Notes: generated by a model from the letters alone, not told the origin. Positions 11,164 through 20,883 are shown, numbered from the stretch's first letter. The stretch is 64,000 bases of DNA from Hyphomicrobiales bacterium (GCA_900469625.1 UBXV01000015.1:140052-204051), one strand, 5' to 3'. Translations and numbers: made by a program.

Positions 11164-12126
11164 CTATTGGGCAAGCTGGAAGGCCTGGTCGCCGACGAGG
11201 CGACGGCGCAGCCATGCGGAAAACTGGTCGACGGCGAAGATCGTCGCAAAAAGCAGGATGACGATCGCCAGCGTCTTTGCCTGGTGGCCCTGGCCGATCG
11301 ATAGGCGCAGCAATTCGCCGATGCCGCCGCCGCCGACTGCGCCGATAATGGTGGAAGCGCGCACATTGATCTCGAGGCGCAGCAGGAAATAGCTGGCGAA
11401 GTTGGGCAGAACCTGCGGCACCATGCCGAACCAGACCCGTTCGATCCAGTTGCCGCCGGCAGCGCGCAACCCCTCGTCCGGCTTCATGTCGGCATTCTCG
11501 ACCACTTCGAAGAACAGCTTGCCAAGTGCGCCGATGGTGTGGATCGACACGGCGGCAATGGCCGGGATCGGGCCGAGCGAGAGGATTGCCAGGAAGAAGC
11601 CGGCGATGACCACTTCGGGAAAGGCGCGCAGGATTTCCATCAGCCTGCGGATCAAGCCGCGAACCCATGGGTTGGGCATCAGGTTGCGGGCGGCGAGGAA
11701 GCAGAAGATGAAGCCGAAGAATGTGCCGATGACGGTGGAGAAGATCGCGATGTTCACGGTCTCCAGCATCTTGTGCACATATTCGGGAATGTAGAAGCTC
11801 TCGGTCAGATAGAGCCGACCTTCGGGGTAATTGTACTTGAAGCTGCCGTCGTCATAGGGGGAGGGCAGGTCGAACATGGCGCGGAAGATTTCCAGCCCGT
11901 CGCGCGGTGCGAGATCCCCGACGAAGTCGAAGAAATGCGGCAGGCGGTCGAAAAACTTGCCGGCATTGGAATCGTTGGCAAACCAGAGCGAGCCGGAAAG
12001 GGCGAGCGCGAGAACGGCCAAGCCGAGGAACGAGTAGAGCCGTCGGCGGGAATTCAGCTCCTGCCAGTGACGCTCCACAAGCGCGCCGTTGTCACTCAGA
12101 TGCTTTGGAAGCATGGAAGTTGCCAT
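11164..12126 (-). CDS. phnE: Phosphonate/phosphate ABC transporter permease
   Basis: First PhnE-type inner-membrane permease (PhoE in Sinorhizobium nomenclature), 320 residues. An N-terminal membrane span near 33-50 is followed by a ~70-residue periplasmic loop and five more hydrophobic segments. The cytoplasmic coupling loop is RVWFGMVPQVLPNFASY near 240. The start at 12126 is chosen over 12180 because it has GGAA upstream and avoids the hairpin before the gene. It sits between phnD and phnE2. Confidence 0.92.
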   Translation of the reverse strand: MATSMLPKHLSDNGALVERHWQELNSRRRLYSFLGLAVLALALSGSLWFANDSNAGKFFDRLPHFFDFVGDLAPRDGLEIFRAMFDLPSPYDDGSFKYNYPEGRLYLTESFYIPEYVHKMLETVNIAIFSTVIGTFFGFIFCFLAARNLMPNPWVRGLIRRLMEILRAFPEVVIAGFFLAILSLGPIPAIAAVSIHTIGALGKLFFEVVENADMKPDEGLRAAGGNWIERVWFGMVPQVLPNFASYFLLRLEINVRASTIIGAVGGGGIGELLRLSIGQGHQAKTLAIVILLFATIFAVDQFSAWLRRRLVGDQAFQLAQ

Positions 12127-12188
12127 GAATGTTCCGGCAATGCCGGCCTCTGTCGACAGGCGCGACGAGCGCCCTAGCAAAATGACGA

Positions 12189-12213
12189 ACGCTGGCCGTT
12201 TTGCGGCCAGCGT
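12189..12213 (-). terminator. Intercistronic hairpin between phnD and phnE1
   Basis: A perfect 10-bp inverted repeat (ACGCTGGCCG / CGGCCAGCGT) with a 5-nt loop lies 19 nt after the phnD stop. There is no long T tract. Such hairpins after binding-protein genes commonly act as partial terminators or protect the upstream mRNA so that the binding protein is made in excess; that role is inference. Confidence 0.65.
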
Positions 12214-12231
12214 CCTTGATTGGTCGAGCGA

Positions 12232-13137
12232 TCAACCGCCGATCGTCGCCTTGCGGGCGTCGATGATCGGCTTGTAGAAGTCGGCGTTGACTTCGGTGAA
12301 GCCGGTGAAGTCGCCGCCCTGGATGGCGGAGAAGCAAGCGGCATCGGTCTTCGGCAGGTCGAGCATGAACTGCTTGAACTTCGCCTTCATGTCGTCGTTC
12401 ATGGTGGAGCGCACAACGATCGGGCCGTTCGGGATCAGCGGCGACTTCCAGAGCTCGACCAGGTCGTTCATGTCGAGGATGCCCTTGTCGACCATCTTCT
12501 TCAGGTTGCCCGAGGTGTAGCCGTCCTTGAATTCGCCGACGCCCGAGCCAAAGGTCGTGCCGGCATCGAAGGTGCCCTTGACGACTTCGAGCACGAGGTT
12601 TTCGTGGCCGCCGCCGAAGCCGGTTTCACCGAAGAATTCCTTGACCGGGGCGCCGATCGCTTCCGGCAGGGTGACGAGCGGGACGAGGTAGCCCGAGGTC
12701 GAGTCCGGATCGGCGAAGCCGAGCTTCTTGCCCTTCAGGTCTTCGATCTTGGTGATGCCGGAATCCTTGCGGGCGACCATGATCGAGTGGTAGCCGGTCG
12801 ATCCGTCTGTCTGGACAGTCGTCAGGATCGGCTCGACGGCGTCGGCCTTGGCGAGGTAGATCTTGGCAAAGCCGGAAGCGCCGAGTTCTGCGTAGTCGAG
12901 CGTGCCGCCGAGCAGGCCCTGGATGACGCCGTCATAGTCGGCGGCCGGGAACAGCGAGACCTTTTCGACGCCGATGGCGGCCGGCAGCTTGTCGACGATG
13001 CACTGGAAGTTGCGCAGACGGTCGGCTTCGTTTTCACCGCCGATGATGCCGACGCGGAATTCCTTGAGGTCTTCGGCCTGAGCGTGACCGAGGAGGGCGA
13101 GCAGGGCGACAGTGCCCAGAAGAGCTTTCTTCAGCAT
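12232..13137 (-). CDS. phnD: Phosphonate/phosphate ABC transporter substrate-binding protein
   Basis: Periplasmic binding protein of 301 residues with a Sec signal peptide (residues 1-21, cleavage after ALA-type HAQA). The mature part follows the PhnD pattern: FRVGIIGGENEADRLR near residue 27, the GLLGGTLDYAELGASGFAKIY segment near 75-95, DPDSTSGYLVP near 150 and FGSGVGEFKDG near 190. It should deliver phosphonates, phosphite or phosphate to PhnC/PhnE. An 85-nt spacer separates it from phnC and a hairpin follows it. Confidence 0.95.
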   Translation of the reverse strand: MLKKALLGTVALLALLGHAQAEDLKEFRVGIIGGENEADRLRNFQCIVDKLPAAIGVEKVSLFPAADYDGVIQGLLGGTLDYAELGASGFAKIYLAKADAVEPILTTVQTDGSTGYHSIMVARKDSGITKIEDLKGKKLGFADPDSTSGYLVPLVTLPEAIGAPVKEFFGETGFGGGHENLVLEVVKGTFDAGTTFGSGVGEFKDGYTSGNLKKMVDKGILDMNDLVELWKSPLIPNGPIVVRSTMNDDMKAKFKQFMLDLPKTDAACFSAIQGGDFTGFTEVNADFYKPIIDARKATIGG

Positions 13138-13222
13138 AAGGTTCTCCCGTTCTCCGGCTGTGCCGGATGATTTTCGGTTTCAAAGAGGTGCCCTTGACGT
13201 GGGCCTTCGATCCTGGCGGGCG

Positions 13223-14065
13223 TCAGATGCCGGCCAGCGCCAGCGGCTTGAGGCCGGCAGATGCCGTTTGTTCCTGCGGGATCGCCGCGGGAATGTTGAT
13301 GCTTGTCGATGTCATCGATTCCTCGATGCCCGTGTCGGCGCCATAGATTTCGGCGACGGCTGCTGCGGTCAGATCCTTCGGCTGGCCGTCGAAGACGACG
13401 CGGCCATGGGCCATGCCGATGATGCGTTCGCAGTAGTTGCGGGCGGTATCGAGCGTGTGGAGGTTGGTGATCACGGTGATGCCGTCGCGCTCGTTGATGT
13501 CGCGCAGTGCATCCATGACGATCTTGGCGTTGAGCGGGTCGAGCGAGGCGATAGGCTCGTCAGCGAGCAGTACCTTCGGCTGCTGCATCAGGGCGCGGGC
13601 GATTGCCACGCGCTGCTGCTGGCCACCGGAAAGCGTGCCGGCCGCCTGCAGCGCCGTCTGCTCGATGCCGAGGCGCTCCAGCGCGCCGATCGCCATGATG
13701 CGCTCTTCGCGGGTAAACATGTTGAGGATGCTCAGCACCGTCGAGCGGTGGTTGAGACGGCCGAGCAGCACATTGGTGAGCACGTCGAGGCGCGGCACCA
13801 GGTTGAACTGCTGGAAGATCATGGCGCAGTCGCGCTGCCAATGGCGAAGGGCAGCACCTCTCAGCGACGACACTTCCGTGCCGGCGAACTCGATCGAGCC
13901 GGAGGACAGATCGACAAGGCGGTTGATCATGCGCAGCAACGTCGACTTGCCAGCGCCAGAGCGGCCGATCACCCCGACCATCTGGCCCTGGGGGATGTCG
14001 AATGTAACCGAGCTCACGGCTGTCTTCTTGCCGAACTGGCGGGTTACGTTCTTCAACTGAAACAT
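13223..14065 (-). CDS. phnC: Phosphonate/phosphate ABC transporter ATP-binding protein
   Basis: Cytoplasmic ATPase of the PhnCDE importer, 280 residues. Walker A is GRSGAGKST at 34-42, the signature [15 protein letters not shown] near 155-169 and Walker [14 protein letters not shown] near 175-187. A ~30-residue tail after the ATPase core is rich in Thr, Ser and Ala. It is the first gene of the operon, 60 nt downstream of a fourfold Pho-box array, so phosphate-starvation control by PhoB is expected. Confidence 0.95.
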   Translation of the reverse strand: MFQLKNVTRQFGKKTAVSSVTFDIPQGQMVGVIGRSGAGKSTLLRMINRLVDLSSGSIEFAGTEVSSLRGAALRHWQRDCAMIFQQFNLVPRLDVLTNVLLGRLNHRSTVLSILNMFTREERIMAIGALERLGIEQTALQAAGTLSGGQQQRVAIARALMQQPKVLLADEPIASLDPLNAKIVMDALRDINERDGITVITNLHTLDTARNYCERIIGMAHGRVVFDGQPKDLTAAAVAEIYGADTGIEESMTSTSINIPAAIPQEQTASAGLKPLALAGI

Positions 14066-14124
14066 TTCTAGCAGGTCCTCTTTCGCGGAGACCGGTCATC
14101 GGTATGACACCTGCCATATCGGCG

Positions 14125-14168
14125 CTTCATGAAAGCGAAATGTCAGTTTGTTGTAAGTTCTGTTACAG
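14125..14168 (-). promoter_or_regulatory. Tandem Pho box (PhoB site) before phnC
   Basis: On the minus strand four consecutive 11-bp units run towards phnC: ctgtaacagaa, cttacaacaaa, ctgacatttcg and ctttcatgaag. The last two give CTGACAT-N4-CTTTCAT, matching the Pho-box form CTGTCAT-N4-CTGTCAT at 12 of 14 fixed positions. The preceding pair is a weaker copy in the same register. The array ends 59 nt before the phnC ATG. Confidence 0.85.
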
Positions 14169-14210
14169 TTCACAGCCGGACCGGCTGGGTTAATCAAATG
14201 TGAACGGCGC

Positions 14211-14238
14211 CCCCGCGTAGAATGCCATCTACGAGGGG
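14211..14238. terminator. Hairpin between tetR and phnC
   Basis: CCCC, CGTAGA, a 6-nt loop, TCTACG and GGGG form a stem with one bulge on each side. It lies 97 nt after the stop of the TetR gene on the minus strand and upstream of the Pho box, so it may separate the two transcripts. There is no clear T tract. Confidence 0.35.
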
Positions 14239-14334
14239 CGGGGCAGCGCGTGAAAGGCGGGGGTGGCCTGGTCGCTCTGACCCAACGCGAGCGTATGCCT
14301 TGCGCAACGACCGGCGTGCACGGCGCTTGATCGG

Positions 14335-15036
14335 TCATTCCCTTTTTGTGGCAATGCCGTCGATCAGAAAGTCGAGGCCTTTGCGAAAGGTGCCGTCCCA
14401 GTCGCTGTCGAGCAGCAGCCGGGAGCGTTCGATCGTCGGATAGCGTTCGCTGAGACCCGTCACGCGCTGCTGCGCAGCGGTCCTGTCGTCGTCCGTGCGG
14501 TCGAAATTCGCCCGCGTGATGGTCGCGCCGATCACGTAATTCCAGAGCGACCAGATCGCAGCGTTCAAGTCTGCATCGGCGACGCCGGCTCTCGATAACG
14601 TTGAACTCAGCAATTCCAGACGGCCAAGGATATTCGGGCCGAGGGCCCGGCGCGGCAACAACGATGCTGACCAGGGATGGCGCAACATGCAGACGCGCCA
14701 GTCTTCGAGCAGGCGAACGACGTCCTCTCGCCAGTCCAGCGTGTCAGCCACTTGCGGTGACGCGGGATATTGAAGCGCCGAGTCGAGCGCCAGATCAAAG
14801 ACCTTCTCTTTGTTCTCCACGTGCCAATAAAGGCTCATCGCGCCTGCGCCCAGGCGATCGGCCAGCCGCCGCATGGTCAACCCGTCGACCCCTTCGGCAT
14901 CCAGCAGATCGACCGCAGTCGCTACGATACGCGGTAGAGACAGCGGCGGTTCGCCGTTCCGCTCCTGTGCAGACTGCAGTGGGGCACGCGCCCGTCGGGG
15001 CCCTTTGTTCTCAGTGCCGCTGGGTTTCTCTGCCAT
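14335..15036 (-). CDS. TetR family transcriptional regulator
   Basis: A 233-residue repressor with a Lys/Arg-rich N-terminal arm and a TetR helix-turn-helix at about residues 37-82 (TMRRLADRLGAGAMSLYWHVENKEKVF). The C-terminal half resembles the ligand domain of tetracycline-repressor-type TetR proteins. The frame extends 47 codons upstream, but the 15036 ATG has an AAGGAAG ribosome site and leaves the operators free. It is transcribed away from the exported Rid-like gene, with two operator-like palindromes between them, so it probably represses that gene and itself. The inducer is unknown. Confidence 0.88.
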   Translation of the reverse strand: MAEKPSGTENKGPRRARAPLQSAQERNGEPPLSLPRIVATAVDLLDAEGVDGLTMRRLADRLGAGAMSLYWHVENKEKVFDLALDSALQYPASPQVADTLDWREDVVRLLEDWRVCMLRHPWSASLLPRRALGPNILGRLELLSSTLSRAGVADADLNAAIWSLWNYVIGATITRANFDRTDDDRTAAQQRVTGLSERYPTIERSRLLLDSDWDGTFRKGLDFLIDGIATKRE

Positions 15037-15104
15037 CCGTCTTCCTTGCCGACCAGAACGTCGATTTACCCCGACAACGCGAGGGATGTCGACTCCGAAC
15101 AGTT

Positions 15105-15150
15105 GACTCGTACGTCGTACGATGTCATCAAATAGTACGGTGTACGAGTC
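15105..15150. promoter_or_regulatory. Paired TetR operators in the divergent promoter
   Basis: Two related 16-nt arms face each other: 15105-15120 (GACTCGTACgtCGTAC) and 15135-15150, whose reverse complement is GACTCGTACacCGTAC; 14 of 16 positions agree. Site 1 is also a palindrome (TCGTACG-t-CGTACGA, 15108-15122) and site 2 has GTAC-ggt-GTAC. The centres are 25 bp apart, which suits two TetR dimers. Confidence 0.75.
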
Positions 15151-15228
15151 ACCATGGCGACGATGTTCGAGGTTCAAGACTACTGGCCGGGAGCGTAGGC
15201 AGCTCGCTGTGCCCGGAACCGAGGGAAG

Positions 15229-15720
15229 ATGATGTTACGCGCAATCAAGTATGTGCTTATCGGAGGGATATTGATCATGACTACGGGAATGGCCGCGCAT
15301 GCGACGGCAAACGAGAACGATCTCAAGCTGACCATCGTCAACCCGCAAAACCTCTACGATCCGACGCCGAACGGCTACAGCACGGCCGTGATTGTGCCGC
15401 GCGGCGCCAGACTGGCCTATATTTCCGGGCAGGGTGGGCAGGACAGCATTGGAGCCCTGTCGCCCGATTTCGCTGTCCAGGTGAAGCAGGCCTATGCCAA
15501 TCTGGGTGCCGCCCTGGACGCCGTCGGTGCACGGCGGGATCAGGTCGCCAAACTCACGGTCTTCGTTGTCGATCATGACATGTCAAAGCTTGGGGTTCTG
15601 ACCTCGGCGGTCATGGACATGTTTGGCGGCACGTTGCCGGCGCAGACATTGATCCCGGTGCCGAAGCTCGCGGTCGACGGAATGTTGTTTGAGGTTGAGG
15701 CGGTCGCGATGATCGATTGA
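15229..15720 (+). CDS. Exported Rid (YjgF/YER057c) family protein
   Basis: A 163-residue protein: an N-terminal signal peptide (about residues 1-28, hydrophobic core IKYVLIGGILIMTTGMAA) joined to a Rid-family domain. The Rid fold is recognised by YISGQGG near 64, AYANLGAALDAVGA near 88, the LTVFV strand and the terminal FEVEAVAMI strand. RidA hydrolyses reactive imines, but the arginine that binds the substrate carboxylate (PARS in RidA) is replaced here by PAQT, so imine deaminase activity is doubtful. The signal peptide places it in the periplasm, unusual for the family. It is divergent from a TetR gene with shared operators. Confidence 0.85.
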   Translation: MMLRAIKYVLIGGILIMTTGMAAHATANENDLKLTIVNPQNLYDPTPNGYSTAVIVPRGARLAYISGQGGQDSIGALSPDFAVQVKQAYANLGAALDAVGARRDQVAKLTVFVVDHDMSKLGVLTSAVMDMFGGTLPAQTLIPVPKLAVDGMLFEVEAVAMID

Positions 15721-15747
15721 CGAAGCCGCATCGCGGGTGCGGTCCTT

Positions 15748-15768
15748 CAGGCCGGTCCTGCCGGCCTG
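15748..15768 (+). terminator. Hairpin after the Rid-like gene
   Basis: Perfect 8-bp inverted repeat CAGGCCGG / CCGGCCTG with a 5-nt loop, 27 nt after the stop. There is no T tract, so termination is only probable. Confidence 0.45.
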
Positions 15769-15812
15769 TCGGGGAATGTGGCGAGCTCGTGATACCTTGG
15801 CGCCACTGCTTT

Positions 15813-15960
15813 CTAGCTCTTGGCTGCGATTTCCAGTTGGGCGCCGGGAACATAGCGCGCAATCGGCCGGATCTCGAAGATTGCCGTCGGGTCGCGCTCT
15901 TCCTTGATCGCAGGCGCAACCAATTCTGTCCGTCTGGCCGCGGCACCGGCCGCGAGCCAA
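15813..15960 (-). pseudogene. Possible 3' remnant of a lost gene
   Basis: After the dauA-like stop, a different minus-strand frame encodes ~48 residues ending EIRPIARYVPGAQLEIAAKS with a TAG at 15813. Codon usage is GC3-rich like real genes here, but the frame has no own start or ribosome site and runs back into the dauA-like gene. It looks like the tail of a truncated downstream partner. I do not recognise the family, and it could be chance. Confidence 0.3.
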
Positions 15961-17088
15961 CTAGGCTTCCAAACGCACCGGGCTGAACATCGATGGATCG
16001 AGGCTGGCCGCTTCGAAGCCATGCGGTGTCGCTGTCCCGACGATGAGGCTGGCAGCCAGTGCGCCGAGTGCTGGCGAAGTCAGGATACCGTAGCCGCCCT
16101 GGCCGGCGAGCCAGAAGAAGTCCGGCCGCTCGCGGGCAAAACCGATGACAGGCAGCCTGTCGGGCGCAAAGCTGCGCATGCCGGCCCAACTCTTGAAGAC
16201 ACGGCGCACCGGTACAGTCGTTGCCTCTTCGACATAGTGGGCGGCCCAGGCGACGTCGATTTCCTCGGGCTGGACATCCGCCGGTTCGCACGGCGTTGCG
16301 TCGGCCGGCGAGGAAAGCAGCCGTCCGCCCTCGGGCTTCATATAGAAATCCTCGTCGATCTCGTTGATTTCCGGCAGGGTCAGCGCATCGATGCCGTCAG
16401 GCAAGTCGACGGTGATTGCCGTGCGACGATGCGGAACGATACCGATCGGGGCTAGTCCGAACAGTTCGGCGACGGGATCGGCCCAGCCACCGGCGGCATT
16501 GACGATCGTTTTCGCGCTAACATCGCCGGCACTTGTGGCAAGCACCCAACGGTCATCCTTTCGATGTGGGGCAAGCACGTCACTGCGCTCGATGATCGCC
16601 GCGCCGTGGCGGCGCGCGCCACGAAGATAACCCTGCATGAGATTGTCGACCTCGATGTCCCAGAAGTTGGGATCGTAGAACGCACCTGCCACGTAATCGC
16701 GCCGCAGGATCGGCACGAGCGCAATCGCTTCGTCGACCGTCAGTCTCTTCAGGTCTGGATTGACAGCGCTCTCCTCGGCAAACACCGCCTCCAGCCGTGC
16801 CGTCTTTTCCGCGTTGGCGATCATCACGCCGCCGCGTTGCTTGAGCAGCGCCACATCGGAGAAGCCCTCGGGCGGCCGGTCGAAGAAGACCTTCGAGATA
16901 GCCGCGAGCTCACACACTTCAGGCGCGTTGTAGCGCAGCACGAATTCGGCGGCGGAGCGACCGGTGCTGTGATAGCCAAGGCCATCCTCCCGTTCGATCA
17001 CGGCCACGGAACGGTGCGGGGCAAGGAAATAGGCAAGCGAGAGACCGGCTATTCCGCCGCCAATGATTGCCACGTCAAATTCACGCAT
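15961..17088 (-). CDS. dauA: FAD-dependent D-amino acid (D-arginine type) dehydrogenase
   Basis: A 375-residue DAO-family flavoprotein. It has the FAD-binding GGGIAG at 10-15, the GYHSTGRSAA segment at 38-47 and, towards the C-terminus, DVQPEEIDVA, YVEEATTVPVRR, SWAGMRSF and WLAGQGGYGI. These segments line up closely with Pseudomonas aeruginosa D-arginine dehydrogenase (DauA) as I remember it, so oxidation of D-arginine or other cationic D-amino acids to imino acids is the best guess. A general glycine/D-amino acid oxidase role is the alternative. The long upstream frame overlaps the LysR gene; the 17088 ATG gives the Rossmann N-terminus. It lies 80 nt downstream of the LysR gene on the same strand. 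Confidence 0.75.
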   Translation of the reverse strand: MREFDVAIIGGGIAGLSLAYFLAPHRSVAVIEREDGLGYHSTGRSAAEFVLRYNAPEVCELAAISKVFFDRPPEGFSDVALLKQRGGVMIANAEKTARLEAVFAEESAVNPDLKRLTVDEAIALVPILRRDYVAGAFYDPNFWDIEVDNLMQGYLRGARRHGAAIIERSDVLAPHRKDDRWVLATSAGDVSAKTIVNAAGGWADPVAELFGLAPIGIVPHRRTAITVDLPDGIDALTLPEINEIDEDFYMKPEGGRLLSSPADATPCEPADVQPEEIDVAWAAHYVEEATTVPVRRVFKSWAGMRSFAPDRLPVIGFARERPDFFWLAGQGGYGILTSPALGALAASLIVGTATPHGFEAASLDPSMFSPVRLEA

Positions 17089-17168
17089 GTTCCGCCCTCG
17101 CTCATAATGTGGCGGGACCATAGGCAGCGCATGTCCAGCGTTCAAATTTATAACTGGAAATGTCGTTA

Positions 17169-18125
17169 TCAATTCTGGTGATGGGCGAGGCAGTGGTCGA
17201 GCGGTTCCGTGTCGGCCACGTGCGCGAGGAAGGCGGCTTCGGCGGCATTGAGGATCGAGTTCGGGTTGGAGATGCGAAACACGTCCGTCGTCGGCAGGTT
17301 GTGATAGGGCGGCAGCTGCCAAAGGCGCCCTTCGTCGACTGCGGGCGATGCCAGGTGATCCGGCAGCATGCCGATGCCGATATTGGACGCGATCAACCGC
17401 ATCACCTCCTCGACATTGCAGGATACGGCCCGAACCTGTTGACCGAACGAGCCTAAGGCGCGCACGGCCGTCACGGAGTTCATGTGCTGGCCGCCGAGCA
17501 CGTCGGCGATGAAGGCGATATAGGGGTTGCCACGCAGGTCGTTGAAGTCGACGCCCTCGACGCCGAACAGGGGATGATCGCGGCCGCAGTAGAGCGCATA
17601 ACGTTCGCGGACGTGAAATGCCTTGTTCAACCAGTCGGGGATGTTGCCGTCGCAAAGCCCCATCGTTGCGATGTTGCGTTCCACGGCGCTCAATACATCG
17701 ACGGTCGTGGCGACGGTCACCGATATCGTCACCTTCGGATGCCTGGCAAAGTAGCTCTCGAGCTTTCGATCCCAGGCCGGGTTGTGGGCGTGGCTGACGG
17801 CATGAATATCGAGATGGCCGGTGACTTCGTCTCCCGCCGTCTCAAGCACGTTTGGGAGCCGGATGACAGCGGCGAAGATGTCCCGGCACTGCGCGTGCAA
17901 TCGGGCGCCAGCATCGGTCAAATCGAAGCGGCCCGGCCTGCGATCGATGAGTTTTTGTCCGACGGTCTGCTCGAGCCGCTTCAGGGCCATGCTGACGGCC
18001 GGTTGCTGAAGCAGCAGCCTGTTGGCGGCCGCCGTGATGCTGCCTTCCTCCACGACGACGACGAAGGTGCGCAGGAGGTTCCAGTCGAGGTTATGGGCGA
18101 AGCGTTCCAGACGGTCGTTGGCCAT
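17169..18125 (-). CDS. LysR family transcriptional regulator (GcdR-like by context)
   Basis: A 318-residue LTTR: N-terminal winged helix-turn-helix at about residues 13-70 ([40 protein letters not shown]) and an effector-binding domain of two Rossmann-like lobes. The start at 18125 gives the standard N-terminus; the frame is open 24 codons further up. It is divergent from gcdH, the arrangement of GcdR and gcdH-gcdG in Pseudomonas, so glutarate-responsive activation is likely. It also precedes the dauA-like gene on its own strand and might control that instead. Confidence 0.88.
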   Translation of the reverse strand: MANDRLERFAHNLDWNLLRTFVVVVEEGSITAAANRLLLQQPAVSMALKRLEQTVGQKLIDRRPGRFDLTDAGARLHAQCRDIFAAVIRLPNVLETAGDEVTGHLDIHAVSHAHNPAWDRKLESYFARHPKVTISVTVATTVDVLSAVERNIATMGLCDGNIPDWLNKAFHVRERYALYCGRDHPLFGVEGVDFNDLRGNPYIAFIADVLGGQHMNSVTAVRALGSFGQQVRAVSCNVEEVMRLIASNIGIGMLPDHLASPAVDEGRLWQLPPYHNLPTTDVFRISNPNSILNAAEAAFLAHVADTEPLDHCLAHHQN

Positions 18126-18432
18126 GGATGGATTATTGGGACCCCTGTCGATGGATGGCAATCGATGGGCTGGCCGCGGGGCCGTTCCACCGATCATCCT
18201 GCAACCTTGTCGTCATATTGCCAGTGATTTGCAAGACGTGGCCAGAGACCCGACAGATGGGCCGGGGAAGGTCCAACGAGCGATCATTTCGATCGCTGTC
18301 AGGGGAGCTGCCTGTTGTCGCCCGGCAAAGAGGGCCATTCCGCAGACGCATGAGGCGGTGCCTCAATTTCGTTTGAAAGCCTTGGTTCTGCTTGCGATAA
18401 CCGCACGTGGAAAAATACGATGGGAGAGATAC
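18126..18432. promoter_or_regulatory. Divergent lysR/gcdH promoter region
   Basis: This 307-nt spacer has no convincing gene. At 18279-18297 it holds a 19-bp inverted repeat, AGCGATC-atttc-GATCGCT, about 136 nt upstream of gcdH; this is the best operator candidate but lacks an exact T-N11-A LysR core. I could not identify clear -35/-10 boxes for either gene. Confidence 0.4.
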
Positions 18433-19620
<1,188 letters not shown>

Positions 19621-19630
19621 GCCGCCGGTC

Positions 19631-20824
19631 ATGGAAGCGCCACTGACGGGTATTCGCGTTCTTGAACTGGCCCGCATTCTGGCGGGCCCCTGGATCGGCC
19701 AGACTCTGGCCGACCTCGGCGCCGACGTCATCAAGGTGGAAAGCCCGGCGGGCGACGACACCCGCACCTGGGGCCCTCCGTTCGTTGAGGGCGAAGACGG
19801 CAGCGCGCTCGATGCCGCCTATTTCCACGCCTGCAATCGCGGCAAGCGCTCGGTCGTGCTCGACTTCACGACCGAAGAGGGCCAGGAGGCCGTGCGCCGG
19901 CTGGTGGCGCAATCCGACGTGCTGCTCGAGAATTTCAAGGTCGGGGGCCTCGAGAAATACGGTCTCGACTATGAGAGCCTGAAGAAGGTCAATCCGCGAC
20001 TGATCTATTGCTCGGTGACGGGCTTTGGCCAGGACGGGCCCTATGCGCACCGCGCGGGCTACGACTATATCGTCCAGGGCATGAGCGGGATCATGGACCT
20101 GACCGGCGAGCCGGATCGCGAACCGCAGAAGATCGGCGTTGCCTTTGCCGATATCTTCACGGGGCTTTACGGTGTGATCGCCGTCCAGGCGGCACTGGCG
20201 CAGCGCGAGCGCACCGGCAAGGGCCAGCAGATCGATATGGCATTGCTCGACTGCATGACCGGGGTGCTCGCTAACCAGGCGCTCAACTTTCTGGTTTCCG
20301 GCAAGGCGCCGCGCCGGCTCGGCAACGCGCATCCGAACATCGCCCCCTACCAGGTATTTCCCACGGCCGACGGCCACCTGATCGTTGCCGTCGGCAACGA
20401 TCGGCAGTTCGTCAAATTCTGCAACCTGCTTGGCCGCGGCGATCTGGCGACGGATGAGCGCTATCTGACCAACGCATCGCGTGTCCGCAACCGCGATACG
20501 CTGACGCCGGCGCTTGCCGCTGAAACCGCCAGGTTCGTGCGGGATACGCTTTTGGCGATGCTGGAAGAGGCGGGTGTTCCCGGCGGTCCGATCAACACCG
20601 TTGGCGACGTCTTTGCCGATCCGCAGGTCGCGCATCGCCAGATGCAGATCGCCACCCCGCACTCCGGAGCGGCCGGAGGCACGTCCCCGGGCGTGCGCAC
20701 GCCGATCCGCTTTTCCGACGCCTCGCTGGTGCTCGATCGCGGTGTCCCGCGTCTCGGTGAGCACACCGCCGAGGTTTTGGCCGAAATCGGCATGACAGAC
20801 ATGCCCGAAAAAGCGAAAGGGTGA
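19631..20824 (+). CDS. Class III (CaiB/BaiF) CoA transferase, glutarate CoA-transferase candidate
   Basis: A 397-residue family III CoA transferase. The N-terminus LTGIRVLELARILAGPWIGQTLADLGADVIKVE is typical, and D174 in IGVAFADIFTG is the expected acyl-accepting aspartate. The LTGEPDREPQKIGVAFADI stretch resembles the succinate-glutarate CoA transferase group (human SUGCT, Pseudomonas GcdG). Placement 10 nt after gcdH supports transfer of CoA to glutarate to feed GcdH. A hairpin overlaps its stop. Confidence 0.88.
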   Translation: MEAPLTGIRVLELARILAGPWIGQTLADLGADVIKVESPAGDDTRTWGPPFVEGEDGSALDAAYFHACNRGKRSVVLDFTTEEGQEAVRRLVAQSDVLLENFKVGGLEKYGLDYESLKKVNPRLIYCSVTGFGQDGPYAHRAGYDYIVQGMSGIMDLTGEPDREPQKIGVAFADIFTGLYGVIAVQAALAQRERTGKGQQIDMALLDCMTGVLANQALNFLVSGKAPRRLGNAHPNIAPYQVFPTADGHLIVAVGNDRQFVKFCNLLGRGDLATDERYLTNASRVRNRDTLTPALAAETARFVRDTLLAMLEEAGVPGGPINTVGDVFADPQVAHRQMQIATPHSGAAGGTSPGVRTPIRFSDASLVLDRGVPRLGEHTAEVLAEIGMTDMPEKAKG

Positions 20825-20846
20825 GGGGGATTTCTCCCGCTCACCC
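20819..20846 (+). terminator. Terminator hairpin after the CoA transferase
   Basis: GGGTGAG at 20819-20825 pairs with CTCACCC at 20840-20846, with a further GGGA/TCCC pairing inside. The stem includes the stop codon. No T tract follows. Confidence 0.5.
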
Positions 20847-20883
20847 CGTCAACTCCAAGATTTCAGGCGTTTAGGCCGGCGCG

